From SPJN01 sp965229935 (GTDB lineage Bacteria; Pseudomonadota; Alphaproteobacteria; SPJN01): DNA of 64,000 bases. Each line of letters starts with the position of its first letter. Positions within the stretch are counted from its first letter, which is position 1. Location of the stretch: assembly GCA_965229935.1 (NCBI GenBank), contig CBDDKB010000002.1:248001-312000 (forward strand). Reading direction: 5' to 3'. Positions 48,967 to 58,700 of the stretch are shown one piece after another. The notes under the pieces were generated by a model that saw only the letters and a list, made by a program, of their open reading frames with translations, was not told the DNA's origin and made no database searches. The position numbers were made by a program, and so were the translations under genes.

Positions 48967-50319
48967 ATGCGCTATTTGCCCCTGACAGATGATGATCGTC
49001 GCGCCATGCTGGCGACAATCGGCGTTCGTTCCATTGATGATCTGTTCGTTGATGTCCCAGAAGCTGCCCGGCTTGATGGATTGATTGATCTGCCGCGCCA
49101 TCAGGGCGAAATGGCAGTGGAACGGGATATGGCAGGGCTTGCCGCAAGGTCAGTTGCCGCCGGGTCCGTACCGTTTTTCTGTGGCGCGGGGGCCTATCGT
49201 CATCATGTACCTGCAACGGTTGATCATTTGATCCAGCGATCAGAATTTTTGACCGCCTACACGCCCTATCAGCCCGAAATCGCACAGGGCACCTTGCAAT
49301 ATTTGTACGAATTTCAAAGTCAGGTCGCCCTGCTGACCGGGATGGAGGTGGCCAATGCCTCTCTCTATGACGGGTCAACCGGCACGGCAGAGGCTGTCAT
49401 CATGGCGAACCGTGTGACACGCCGGAAAAAGGCTCTGTTATCGGGTGCGCTGCACCCCCATTATGCGGAGGTTGTGAAGACCACCCTGCAATTTGATGGG
49501 TCCGAGATTATTGAGGCACCGCTGGTTGCCGATGGCAGCGAAGATATTGCTGCCATGATTGATGAGGACACGTCCTGCGTTGTGGTGCAGACACCTGATC
49601 TGTTTGGCCATTTGCATGATTATGCAGCCCTTGCGGATGCCGCCCATGCAAAGGGGGCATTGCTGATCATTGTCGTGACAGAAATTGTCTCGCTTGGTGC
49701 TTTGAAATCACCCGGCGCAATGGGTGCCGATATTGTGGTGGCAGAGGGGCAGTCGCTGGGTGTTGGGTTGCAATTTGGTGGCCCTTATGTGGGGCTGTTC
49801 GCGACCAGACAAAAACTTGTCCGGCAAATGCCGGGGCGTGTTGCAGGCGAAACCCTAGATGCCGATGGCAAGCGCGGCTATGTGCTAACGCTGTCGACGC
49901 GCGAACAACATATTCGACGCGAAAAAGCGACTAGTAATATTTGCACGAATGCGGGGCTTTGTTCCTTGGCGTTTTCGATCCACTTGTCCTTGCTGGGTGA
50001 AACGGGGTTGAAGAAACTGGCTGCGTTTAATCACGCGATGGCAAGTCGTGCTGCGGATCAGTTGGCGGCAGTGCCCGGTGTGACGGTGTTGAATGACACA
50101 TTCTTTAATGAATTTACGGTGAAATTGCCTGTCAGTGCCGCCGCCTTGGTTGATCAGCTTGCAACGCAAAACATTATTGCAGGCGTGCCCGTCAGCCGCC
50201 TTGCCCCCGGACAGGCAGAAGACCTGTTGCTGATTGCCGTTACTGAAACGACAAGCGATGCGGATATTGAGGCGCTGGTGCAGGCCATTGGATCCTATGT
50301 GGAAGGAGCGTCATCATGA
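48967..50319 (+). CDS. gcvPA: Glycine dehydrogenase (P-protein) subunit 1
   Basis: A 450-residue N-terminal subunit of the two-chain P-protein. Landmarks are MRYLPLTDDDRRAML, YTPYQPEIAQGTLQYLYEFQS, GMEVANASLYDG, QTPDLFG and FGGPYVGLFATR. It pairs with subunit 2, which holds the PLP lysine, to decarboxylate glycine. Its stop overlaps the gcvPB start in ATGA, so the two are coupled. Length is typical for the split type, which is common outside enteric bacteria. Confidence 0.96.
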   Translation: MRYLPLTDDDRRAMLATIGVRSIDDLFVDVPEAARLDGLIDLPRHQGEMAVERDMAGLAARSVAAGSVPFFCGAGAYRHHVPATVDHLIQRSEFLTAYTPYQPEIAQGTLQYLYEFQSQVALLTGMEVANASLYDGSTGTAEAVIMANRVTRRKKALLSGALHPHYAEVVKTTLQFDGSEIIEAPLVADGSEDIAAMIDEDTSCVVVQTPDLFGHLHDYAALADAAHAKGALLIIVVTEIVSLGALKSPGAMGADIVVAEGQSLGVGLQFGGPYVGLFATRQKLVRQMPGRVAGETLDADGKRGYVLTLSTREQHIRREKATSNICTNAGLCSLAFSIHLSLLGETGLKKLAAFNHAMASRAADQLAAVPGVTVLNDTFFNEFTVKLPVSAAALVDQLATQNIIAGVPVSRLAPGQAEDLLLIAVTETTSDADIEALVQAIGSYVEGASS

Positions 50320-51890
50320 TGAACAAACAAGGACGCCCCACCGACACAGGCGATATGACAAGCGCAGCGCGGATCGAAACGGCGACGGGTCATTATGGCC
50401 TTGATCACAATGAACCGCTGATCTTTGAACAGGGTGTGCCGGGCCGCAGCGGCGTTGACCTGCCTGATGCGCCTGAGGCAACCAATCGTCTGGGCGGGCT
50501 CGACCGCGCTGGTGATATTGGCCTGCCTGACCTGACAGAACCTGACGTGATGCGCCACTATGTGCGCCTGTCACGCAAGAACTACGCCATTGATATGGGC
50601 CTGTTCCCGCTCGGCTCCTGCACGATGAAACATAACCCCCGCCTGAATGAAAAGATGGCGCGGTCACCCGGCTTTATTGATGTGCATCCCTTGCAACCAG
50701 AAAGCACCGTGCAAGGTGCGCTGGCCGTGATGGATGAGCTGTCCCACTGGCTGACCACATTAACCGGCATGCCAGCCGTTGCGCTTAGCCCCAAGGCAGG
50801 CGCACATGGCGAGTTTTGCGGCATGATGGCGATCCGCGCCGCCCATGAGGCAAAGGGCGAGGGAGCCACGCGCACGCGTGTGCTGGTGCCCGAAAGCGCG
50901 CATGGAACCAATCCTGCAACCGCAGCCCAATTGGGCTTGAAGGTGGATGCGATCCCCGCAACCGAAGACGGGCGCGTAGATCTTGAAGCCTTCCGCGCTA
51001 AACTCGGCCCCGATGTGGCTGGGATCATGCTGACCAACCCCAATACTTGCGGCCTGTTTGAACGTGACATTCGTGCGATCGCCGATGCAATCCACGAGGT
51101 TGGCGGCTATTTTTACTGTGATGGCGCGAACTTCAACGCGATTGTTGGCCGGGTACGCCCGGGTGATCTGGGCGTTGATGCCATGCATATCAATTTGCAC
51201 AAGACATTCTCCACCCCCCATGGCGGTGGTGGTCCCGGTGCTGGCCCTGTTGTCCTGTCCGAAGCCTTGGCACCCTATGCGCCCCATCCTTGGGTCGTGG
51301 GGGACAAGGATGGCTTGCGCCTTGTGGAACATGATGGCGACAAGGGGGATGACGCCCCCGCCTTTGGTCGCTTGACGGCCTTTCATGGCCAGATGGGCAT
51401 GTATTCCCGCGCACTGACCTATATGAAAAGTCATGGGTCTGACGGGCTGCGCCAAGTGTCAGAAGATTCGGTGCTGGCGGCCAATTATGTGCTGGCGCGC
51501 CTGAAGGATCACATGTCTGCACCCTTTGAGGGGCCGTGTATGCATGAAGCGCTGTTTGATGATCGCTTTTTGGAAGGGACGGGTGTCACAACGCTCGACT
51601 TCGCAAAGGCCATGATTGACGAAGGCTTCCACCCCATGACCATGTATTTCCCGCTGGTGGTGCATGGGGCCATGTTGATCGAACCGACAGAGACGGAAAG
51701 CAAACAAAGCCTCGACATCTTCTGTGATGCGCTATTGGCATTGGCCGAAGGGGCAAAGGGCAATGACAAAGAACGGTTCACCGCAGCCCCGCATTTTGCG
51801 CCGACACGTCGTTTGGACGAGACGCTGGCTGCACGCAAGCCGAACTTGCGTTGGTCTGTTGTTGAAGAGCCGAAGGAAGCAGCGGAATAG
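50316..51890 (+). CDS. gcvPB: Glycine dehydrogenase (P-protein) subunit 2
   Basis: The 524-residue PLP-bearing subunit. The Schiff-base lysine is Lys296 in INLHKTFSTPHGGGGPG. Other family parts are LGSCTMKHNPRLNE, HPLQPESTVQGAL and ESAHGTNPATA. It starts in the ATGA overlap with gcvPA. The last 21 codons, encoding AARKPNLRWSVVEEPKEAAE and the stop, are duplicated with silent changes at 51965-52027. There is no classical terminator right after the gene. It ends the gcv operon. Confidence 0.96.
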   Translation: MMNKQGRPTDTGDMTSAARIETATGHYGLDHNEPLIFEQGVPGRSGVDLPDAPEATNRLGGLDRAGDIGLPDLTEPDVMRHYVRLSRKNYAIDMGLFPLGSCTMKHNPRLNEKMARSPGFIDVHPLQPESTVQGALAVMDELSHWLTTLTGMPAVALSPKAGAHGEFCGMMAIRAAHEAKGEGATRTRVLVPESAHGTNPATAAQLGLKVDAIPATEDGRVDLEAFRAKLGPDVAGIMLTNPNTCGLFERDIRAIADAIHEVGGYFYCDGANFNAIVGRVRPGDLGVDAMHINLHKTFSTPHGGGGPGAGPVVLSEALAPYAPHPWVVGDKDGLRLVEHDGDKGDDAPAFGRLTAFHGQMGMYSRALTYMKSHGSDGLRQVSEDSVLAANYVLARLKDHMSAPFEGPCMHEALFDDRFLEGTGVTTLDFAKAMIDEGFHPMTMYFPLVVHGAMLIEPTETESKQSLDIFCDALLALAEGAKGNDKERFTAAPHFAPTRRLDETLAARKPNLRWSVVEEPKEAAE

Positions 51891-51918
51891 ATCGCGCAGC
51901 TAGCTGGTTGATTGCGCG

Positions 51919-51954
51919 CCGCCAGACGAAAAAGTCTGCAACTTTTTCTGGCGG
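51919..51954. repeat. Strong hairpin between gcvPB and its duplicated 3' end
   Basis: CCGCCAGA-CG-AAAAAGT on the left pairs with ACTTTTTCTGGCGG on the right around CTGCA, with a two-base bulge. The stem is about 14 bp. It could protect the gcv mRNA 3' end or be part of a palindromic element. No T tail follows on either strand. Confidence 0.7.
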
Positions 51955-51964
51955 TCGCTTGAAA

Positions 51965-52027
51965 GCTGCACGCAAGCCCAGCCTGCGTTGGTCCGTTGTT
52001 GAAGAACCGAAAGAAGCTGCGGAATAA
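51965..52027 (+). pseudogene. Duplicated 3' end of gcvPB (21-codon remnant)
   Basis: These 63 bases match 51828-51890 at 55 positions. Seven of the eight differences are synonymous or a stop-to-stop change, and one changes Asn to Ser (KPN to KPS). No start or upstream coding sequence accompanies it, so it is a fragment. The silent-site pattern shows it diverged while still under selection in a full gcvPB gene, then became a remnant, perhaps by recombination with another lineage's allele. Confidence 0.85.
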
Positions 52028-52036
52028 AGTACAAAA

Positions 52037-52128
52037 CCGTCATCCCGGAAAGGCGATAGCCTTATCCGGGATTCATTGTAGCTTTTGGGCAGCTCTGTAT
52101 GGACTCCGGATGAAGTCCGGGGTGACGG
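52037..52128. repeat. REP-like palindromic element
   Basis: CCGTCATCCCGG (52037-52048) and CCGGGGTGACGG (52117-52128) are inverted ends with one mismatch. Inside are two more stems, TCCCGGA/TCCGGGA enclosing AAGGC/GCCTT, and GGACT/AGTCC. It resembles the dispersed intergenic palindromes with GTCATCCCGG ends found in many alphaproteobacteria. Only this full copy was seen in the window. Confidence 0.7.
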
Positions 52129-52209
52129 ATGAAACAGATTGAAATGCGATCCAATAAAAGGCCTGCCTTGATTGAGGCGATGTCATCGTCAACTAGGCTC
52201 GGCGTAGAC

Positions 52210-52680
52210 CTAACTTTTGACAGGCACCCAAATCTCTATGTCGCCTGATAATGTGACGGGATTAAACTGCGGCCCATAATGTTCAATCAGGATGAGGTCG
52301 CCTTCATTGTTGATATTCAACTCTGTTTTCGCGCGCCAGACCTTGTCAATCTCATCACAGGTTGCATCGATAGTTGAAACGTCGCCCTCATGCACAAAGA
52401 CAGCATATTGCTGTTCGGCAAGGGTGCGGATCTCCATGCCCTCGGGCGCCTCAGCAAATTCTGATACCTGTAGGGAAATGAAATAGCGGAACCCTTCGCT
52501 GCCATCAGGCTTTTTCGTACAGACCCCATATGAATGGGGCAGGGCATTTTTGATTAGATGCGCTTTGGTTCCAAATTGGCCCCATTGGTCTGCGGCGGTG
52601 GACCGTTCCCCAAAAACTTGGTCCCCGACGACCCCCACCAGTTGCAATGGCCCAGCCGTTTTAATCGTTGGTGCCTGCAT
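52210..52680 (-). CDS. GyrI-like / AraC effector-binding domain protein
   Basis: A 156-residue standalone ligand-binding domain. It ends with the family signature GDIEIWVPVKS. The core has GMEIRTLAEQQYAVFVHEGDV, typical of the GyrI-like small-molecule-binding fold (SOUL/AraC C-terminal type). There is no DNA-binding domain. Relatives bind hydrophobic ligands or protect DNA gyrase. It is convergent with gcvPB across the repeat region and on the same strand as, but downstream of, the atp operon terminator. Confidence 0.82.
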   Translation of the reverse strand: MQAPTIKTAGPLQLVGVVGDQVFGERSTAADQWGQFGTKAHLIKNALPHSYGVCTKKPDGSEGFRYFISLQVSEFAEAPEGMEIRTLAEQQYAVFVHEGDVSTIDATCDEIDKVWRAKTELNINNEGDLILIEHYGPQFNPVTLSGDIEIWVPVKS

Positions 52681-52734
52681 TTCTTCCTCCCCTTACAATA
52701 ATGACAAGGAAAGTATGGCTCAAAGTGAGGCAAC

Positions 52735-52760
52735 AAAAAAGCCCGCTCGATTGAGCGGGC
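52735..52760 (-). terminator. Rho-independent terminator of the F0 operon
   Basis: GCCCGCTC/GAGCGGGC stem with a four-base loop. On the minus strand it is followed by T6 (52735-52740 on plus reads six A). It lies 30 bp after the atpF stop. Confidence 0.92.
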
Positions 52761-52789
52761 TTTCGTGCGATCTGAGATTGATCAGTAAT

Positions 52790-53275
52790 TTAGTGCAGAT
52801 TGGCCTTGATTGAGGCGATGCCGTTATCAATCAGGCTGGCAGCCTTGTCATCGGTCATGCTGCTTGTCACGACAGCGCGAGAGGCTGACACGGCAGCATC
52901 GATAGCCACATTGCGAACTTCGGCAACGGCCTGTGCTTCGGCCTGCGCGATTTTCTGCTCTACCAATTTTGTGCGACGTTCGGCCAATTCTTCAAGCTGA
53001 ACCCGTGTCTGCTCGGCCAGTGCTTTTGCTTCCTTGCTTGCCTGTTCGACAATGGCTTCGGCTTCTTTTTCAGCTTCGGCCTGTGCCTTCTGATATTTGG
53101 CAAGAAGGGCCTGTGCCTCTGACCGGATGCGGGCAGCTTCGTCAAGCTCGTTCCGGATGGCGTCGGCTTTTTCGTCCAGCGCGCCCAAAACCAGTTGAGG
53201 AACCTTTTTCCAAATCAACAGGCCAACAAAGACCAAAAATGCAATGGCGACCCAATCTGTATCTGACAGATGCAT
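52790..53275 (-). CDS. atpF: ATP synthase F0 subunit b
   Basis: A 161-residue stator subunit. One N-terminal membrane segment (VAIAFLVFVGLLIWKKVP, residues 9-26) is followed by a long charged helix rich in Ala, Glu, Lys and Gln that forms the peripheral stalk coiled coil. It pairs with subunit b', the adjacent gene 17 nt upstream. Last gene of the F0 operon before the terminator. Confidence 0.95.
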   Translation of the reverse strand: MHLSDTDWVAIAFLVFVGLLIWKKVPQLVLGALDEKADAIRNELDEAARIRSEAQALLAKYQKAQAEAEKEAEAIVEQASKEAKALAEQTRVQLEELAERRTKLVEQKIAQAEAQAVAEVRNVAIDAAVSASRAVVTSSMTDDKAASLIDNGIASIKANLH

Positions 53276-53292
53276 TGTCTATCCCTCCGGTC

Positions 53293-53784
53293 TTAGTTGC
53301 GTGAGCTGAGCGCGTCGGCAACAGCAGTGTCGATGGCGGCCTGATCAGCAGCCTGACCTGTCAGCTTGGTCACCAATTCGGCGGTAACGTCTGCGGCGAC
53401 AGTACGAACATTGTTCATGGCTTCATCGCGCACCGCTGTGATGCGTGCTTCGGCTTCGGCCAATTGTGCCTCCAGCTTTTCTTCAAGTGCCGCGCGTTCC
53501 TTGGCGGATTCGGCAGCAAGCTTGTCGCGCGTCTGGGCGGCGATTGTGTGGGCATCGGCGCGGGCCTGGGCCAAGGCGGCCTCATAGGCGGTCAATGCTT
53601 CTTCTGCTTCGCGCTTCAAACGGTCGGCACTGTCAAGATCGTCGGCGATCTTGGTGCGACGTTCTTCAAGGACGCGGCCAATGCGGGGCAGCGCCACGCG
53701 TGACATGGCGATGTAAAGCAGGATGAAGGTGATGGCGAGCCAGATAAGCTGCGGGGCAAAATCGCCAAACTCTAACTGAGGCAT
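53293..53784 (-). CDS. atpG: ATP synthase F0 subunit b'
   Basis: A 163-residue homologue of subunit b, characteristic of alphaproteobacteria and photosynthetic bacteria. The N-terminal membrane segment APQLIWLAITFILLYIAMS (residues 10-28) precedes the long stalk helix with DLDSADRLKREAEEAL. With b it forms a heterodimeric peripheral stalk. It is separated from atpE by 149 bases containing a strong hairpin. The symbol atpG follows the b' convention (atpX and atpF2 are also used). Confidence 0.95.
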   Translation of the reverse strand: MPQLEFGDFAPQLIWLAITFILLYIAMSRVALPRIGRVLEERRTKIADDLDSADRLKREAEEALTAYEAALAQARADAHTIAAQTRDKLAAESAKERAALEEKLEAQLAEAEARITAVRDEAMNNVRTVAADVTAELVTKLTGQAADQAAIDTAVADALSSRN

Positions 53785-53880
53785 AAGCCTGTTCCTTCAG
53801 TTTTGCGGAACCCTAAAAGGTGAGGGGTCCTGAACGAGAAATCTTGTCGGTTCAATGCTCCGACCAGCAGGGGGTGAGAG

Positions 53881-53906
53881 GGGGGCATGCCCAAAAGCAC
53901 GCCCCC
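53881..53906 (-). promoter_or_regulatory. Intercistronic hairpin between atpE and b' genes
   Basis: On the minus strand GGGGGCGTGC pairs with GCATGCCCCC (one G-T wobble) around a six-base loop. There is no T run, so read-through is expected. A hairpin right behind atpE is suited to stabilising atpE mRNA, which must supply many more c subunits than b or b'. Confidence 0.6.
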
Positions 53907-53933
53907 ACACTCAACTAATCCAACCGGGGTCGA

Positions 53934-54176
53934 TTAGACCACGAAGATCAGGATCAGCGCGACCACCAGGCCGAACAGGCCGGTAGCTTCCGCCAGCGCG
54001 AAGCCCAGAAGCAAGTTAGCAAACTGGCTCTGTGCGGCTGAGGGGTTGCGCATGGCAGCGGTCAAGTAGCTGCCGAAAATGTTACCGATGGCGATACCAG
54101 CACCGGCTAGTGCGACGGTTGCGGCAATGCCGGCACCGATGAACTTACCCAACTGGGTTGCTGCTTCGACTTCCAT
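53934..54176 (-). CDS. atpE: ATP synthase F0 subunit c
   Basis: An 80-residue proteolipid with two membrane helices. The first contains GAGIAATVALAGAGIAIG and the second the ion-binding Glu63 in GFALAEATGLFG. The loop AMRNPSAAQS holds the conserved Arg-Asn-Pro. No sodium-specific residue set is evident, so protons are the likely coupling ion. 69 bp behind atpB. AAGGAGC-type ribosome binding site. Confidence 0.97.
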   Translation of the reverse strand: MEVEAATQLGKFIGAGIAATVALAGAGIAIGNIFGSYLTAAMRNPSAAQSQFANLLLGFALAEATGLFGLVVALILIFVV

Positions 54177-54245
54177 GATATGCTCCTTTAAGCTTTGGCG
54201 TATGCGTTAAGTCGATAAGTGAAAATCACTGTGGCGCTGAATGCC

Positions 54246-55034
54246 TTAGTGATCGTGGAGGTGAAGTGCATCATTAAGATAGATGCACGACAGGACGGCG
54301 AACACATAGGCCTGAAGAAATGCCACAAGCACTTCAAGGCCAGTCAGCGCCACCGCAAAAAAGAACGGCAGAAAACCACCGCCGATAAAACCAAGGCTGA
54401 CGATAAAGCCAGCAAAAACTTTCAACATTGTGTGACCCGCAAGCATGTTGGCGAACAAACGCACAGACAGGCTGATCGGACGTGAGAGGTATGAGATGAC
54501 CTCGATCACGGAAATCAACGGCAGCAGCCATACCGGCACGCCGCTGGGGATAAACAATGTGACAAATTTAAAGCCATGCTTGAAAATACCCACCAAGGTC
54601 ACGCCGATAAAGACAACGGATGCCAAGGCAAAAGTCACAATGATGTGGCTTGTGGGGGTAAAGGCATAGGGCAGCATGCCGAACAGGTTACACAGCAGAA
54701 TAAAGATAAAGAGTGTAAAGATGATCGGGAAGAATTTCTGGCCTGAGGGGCCAACAATATCGCGCATGATACCGGCAATGAACTCATAGGCCATTTCGGA
54801 AACAAGCTGTGCGCGGGAAGGGACAAGGGCACGTGATTTTGAAGCGCCCATAGAAAGCGTAAGGAACAAGGTGGCTGTTACGGCCACAATCACCATCCAA
54901 AGGGCGGAATTGGTGAAGGAGGCATCAATGCCACCGATTTCGAGCGGGATAATCCGGGAAATCTCGAACTGGTGCATCGGGTCGATTTGGAACCCACCTT
55001 CTGCTGCAGCTGCGCCATGATCAGGTGCTGACAC
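54246..55034 (-). CDS. atpB: ATP synthase F0 subunit a
   Basis: A 262-residue multi-pass membrane subunit forming the proton half-channels. The essential arginine is in SLSVRLFANMLAGH. Further conserved parts are FPIIFTLFIFILLCNLFGMLPY and the C-terminal ALTGLEVLVAFLQAYVFAVLSCIYL. It starts with a Met-Ser-Ala-rich hydrophilic N-terminus. Second gene of the operon after atpI. Confidence 0.96.
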   Translation of the reverse strand: MSAPDHGAAAAEGGFQIDPMHQFEISRIIPLEIGGIDASFTNSALWMVIVAVTATLFLTLSMGASKSRALVPSRAQLVSEMAYEFIAGIMRDIVGPSGQKFFPIIFTLFIFILLCNLFGMLPYAFTPTSHIIVTFALASVVFIGVTLVGIFKHGFKFVTLFIPSGVPVWLLPLISVIEVISYLSRPISLSVRLFANMLAGHTMLKVFAGFIVSLGFIGGGFLPFFFAVALTGLEVLVAFLQAYVFAVLSCIYLNDALHLHDH

Positions 55035-55073
55035 GCCAACTTTCCTTCTTGTTTGGCCACAAGGTGCGAGACC

Positions 55074-55523
55074 TTAGGACCGATTATCTGTCCCGTCGTC
55101 GGCGGCTGTGTGTTGGGCCGCGTCGGACTCTTGATTCATTCTATTGGCCGTGCGGAAAACATTGACGATCCCCGCAGCCACACCCAATGGAAAAAAGACC
55201 AGAAGCAGAACCGGTTTCGTGCCCAACCAATCGTCAAGCATCCAACCAATAAAGCCCCCGACCAAAACAGCCGCCACCAGATCAGTGGACAACCGCATTG
55301 CCATGCCGAATGCGTTTTGACGCGGTGCGTCTTCAACATCATCATCGGCCTGACCATTGGGTCCGGTCGCGTGCGGATCGGGGGTTTGTGCTTTTAACCC
55401 CGCCTCTACACGGGCCTTGCGCAGTTTGTCTGCAAAGCTGTCCAACCCTTCGGGTCGCGCGGTTTTGCCGGAAATCTGCTCCGGCTTGTCGCGCCCAGCG
55501 CGCTTATCAGTATCATCATGCAT
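55074..55523 (-). CDS. atpI: ATP synthase assembly protein AtpI
   Basis: A 149-residue protein with a hydrophilic, charged N-terminal 75 residues and two membrane helices (LVAAVLVGGFIGWMLDDWLG and PVLLLVFFPLGVAAGIVNVF), the AtpI/AtpZ pattern that assists c-ring assembly. The N-terminus is longer than usual. The start is set at the ATG of MHDDTDK at 55523; a TTG four codons upstream is possible. First gene of the F0 operon. Confidence 0.87.
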   Translation of the reverse strand: MHDDTDKRAGRDKPEQISGKTARPEGLDSFADKLRKARVEAGLKAQTPDPHATGPNGQADDDVEDAPRQNAFGMAMRLSTDLVAAVLVGGFIGWMLDDWLGTKPVLLLVFFPLGVAAGIVNVFRTANRMNQESDAAQHTAADDGTDNRS

Positions 55524-55723
55524 CGGCGTAACCAATTATCTGACCAATATGACGGCAACCGCCCAAACGGCAGCCTGATCAAATCGGATACTTTCGGATG
55601 CAGATGGGTCCTGAAAGGCACCATCAATAGACATGCAAACACCCCACTAACAAGGCGCTGGCAACCTAGCTTTTACCGCGCCAAAGGGTCAAGCAAACAC
55701 CATGTCGCATCGGGGCCTTAAGT

Positions 55724-55748
55724 GTATGTTTTTATTGAAAAAACATAC
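55724..55748. repeat. A/T-rich perfect inverted repeat between smc and atpI
   Basis: GTATGTTTTT (55724-55733) and AAAAACATAC (55739-55748) are perfect complements with a five-base ATTGA loop. It lies 45 bases past the smc stop and about 200 bp before the atpI start. Either strand ends without a run of T outside the stem. It could be a weak terminator of smc or a binding site in the F0 promoter region. Confidence 0.5.
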
Positions 55749-55792
55749 TCCGCGTCGATCCGCCGCGCTGTCTGACTGACCCTTTTGCCAAG

Positions 55793-58700
55793 CTATTCGG
55801 CTGCGATCAATTCTTCAGCATGTTCCAAGCTGACAGAAACCAGTTGCGACACACCCCGTTCGGCCATGGTAACACCGAACAGACGGTGCATTTTCGCCAT
55901 TGTTACCGCGTGATGGGTGATAATCAGGAAGCGTGTGCCGGTTTCCTTGGCGATTGTCTCGACCAAATTGGTAAACCGTTCCACATTGGCGTCATCAAGC
56001 GGGGCATCAACCTCATCGAGGACGCAAATCGGCGACGGATTGGTCAAGAACACCGCGAAAATCAGCGCCAAAGCGGTCAATGCCTGTTCGCCACCGGACA
56101 ACAGCGTCATGACCTGCAGCTTTTTACCGGGCGGGGAGGCATAGATTTCAAGGCCTGCAGACAAGGGATCGTCTGATTCGATCAGCTCAAGATGGGCGGT
56201 GCCGCCACCGAACAGAACGCCGAACAGGCGGGTGAATTTTTCATTCACCGAATCAAACGCAGCAAGCAACCGTTCGCGGCCTTCCTTGTTCAGGCTTTGA
56301 ATGCCCCCGCGCAGGCGAGAGATGGCCCCTTCAAGGTCGGCTTTTTCAGCCTCCATCCCTTCAAGCTGTTCTGTCAGCTCGCGGCTTTCTTCTTCGGCGC
56401 GCAGGTTCACGGCGCCCATGCCTTCGCGTTCGCGCTTCAGCTTTTCAAGCTTTTCTTCCACATCATTAGCCGGAGGCGGTGTCTCGCCCTCCTTCAATTC
56501 AGCCAGCTCGAGTGCCTTTTGGGGGGCGCATTGCAACACTTCGTGGATGCGTGCAGCCGAATCGGCCAACCGCTCCTCGGCCCCTTCAAGGTGACCGCTG
56601 ATCTTGGCGCGGTCCTCGCGATGGGTGCCAAGCGCCTCATTCACGGCGCGGGCCCATTTGCCAGCCTCTGCCAGCAGTGAGTCGGCTTCGGCCAGCTTGT
56701 CGGCGGCATCGCGGCGGTTTTGTTCCGCTTCACCGATTTTGTCGAGCAGTAAGGTCCGCTTTGCCTTTAGATGTTCGGGCAGGTTTTGCAATTCTTCCTG
56801 CTGCGCCAAAGCGTTTTTCTTTCGATTGTTCAACGCTTCGATCTGTTTGATGGAATTGCCCGACCGATCAACCCAACCTTGGCGTTCGCGCGCGATGGTA
56901 GACAGTCGCGTCGCGCGAACCTGCGCTTCTTGTTGCAGGCCTGATTGGTGAGAGCGTGCTTCGGCAAGGCCAGCGCGCAAGCCATCCACATGGGCGCGCT
57001 TGGCAGAAATTTCGCCATCCAGCGTCTCTTGCGGTTCCAGCCTACCCAGACCGTCCTTTGCCTCTGTCAGGCGTGTTTCCGAATCGGTGCGGTCCTGCGT
57101 CAGCCGTTCGGCATTGTCGATCAGGCTTTGCAGGCGTGTTTGGCGCTTGGCCTCAACCTGTTCAAATTCTGCCAGCTTGCGGCGCGCATTGGACAGGCTG
57201 TCTTCGGCGCTGCGGCGGGCTTTGCGGGCGTTTTGGTCAGCCATTTTGGCAGCGTCCAAAACTTCCTTTTGGCCTTCATGTTGTTTCAGGGCATCGTCCG
57301 CTGTGCGCTCGGCCACTTCCCGTTCCATGATCAGGTCGGACAGGCGGTTGCGCTGTTCAAGCCGCTTCGCAGCAGCAGAAGGGGCGTCAGCCGCAGCGGT
57401 CAAACCATCCCACCGCCACAGGTCCCCGTCGCGGGTCACGATGCGTTGCCCCGGCTTTAACAGCCCATGCAGGCGACCACCATCGGCGCGGTCTTCGACC
57501 AGGCCGATATGGCTTAACCGTCGTTTCAGTGCCGCGGGTGCCTGCACAAAATCTGAAAGGGGCACAACGCCATCGGGCAGCAATTCCGTGTCGGCATATT
57601 CGTCAAGCTTGGCCCAGTGGGCGGGGGCATCAGGATCGAACGATGCTTCAAGGTCATCACCCAGCGCGGCGCCCAATGCCTTTTCATAGCCCGGTTCAAC
57701 AGACATTTCGTCAACCATGGGCGGGTAGTCGCCCGTTGCCCCGGTGTCGAGCAGGTTGGTCAGTGCCTGTTCTTCGGCCTTGATCCGATGGGCGACATTG
57801 CGTGCCTCATTCATGCGATCACGGGCAGCGCTTTCATTTTGTTCTGCCGTGCGGGTCGCCTCTTCGGCGGCAGCCTGCGCATCCTGTGCAGCGGTCAGCG
57901 CCGCTTCTGCCTCGGCAAGGCGGGTGCGGGCAGCGGCCAGCGCCTCATCCTCGCGCAGTTCGCGTTCGATCTGTGCCTTTTCCTGATCGATTGAGGAAAG
58001 CTGGGCAATCAAACGTTCCAACCGTCCACCCGTTTCGCGGATTTCACGTTCAAAGCCGCTGCGCCGCGCAGCAAGGGCGGCGGCCCGTTCGGTTAGAACA
58101 TGCAAAGCATCTTCGTCGGTACGCAAGGTTTCCTGCGCTTGGGTGACAGCGGCTTGCGCCTCTGCAATGCGGTCAGCTTCCCCAGCGCGCGCAGCGTCGA
58201 GCGTTTCTTTTTCAGCGTCGAGCCGTTCGAGGGCGGAGGCAGCATCCTTTGCCAAGGTGCCTTCGCGTTCAAGGTCAGTGTCGATCTGGGCAAGCTGGCC
58301 TTCAAGCTCTGCCATTTTTTGGCGGGCGCGTTCTTCTTCCTTGGCAAGGCCGTCACGTTCAACAGACAGGCGGTGCAGGGCGGCGGCCATCTCAGCCTCT
58401 TTCTCGCGCAGGGGCGGCAGCGCATGTTGTGCCAATGCCTCAACACGTGCAGCTTCGGCGGCGGCCTGTGTTGCTGTCGCAACCTCAGCCTCTGTCTTTT
58501 TCAGACGCTCACGATTCTCTTCGACTTGCAGGCGTGCCTCTGTCCATTTCAGATGCAGCAGCAAGGCTTCGTGGCGACGGATATGGCCTTGCAAATTGCG
58601 GTAGCGTGTTGCCTGCCGTGCCTGGCGTTTTAGGCTGGCCAATTGGGTTTCAATTTGCGCCATCACATCGTCAAGGCGGGTTAGATTGGTTTCGGCAGCG

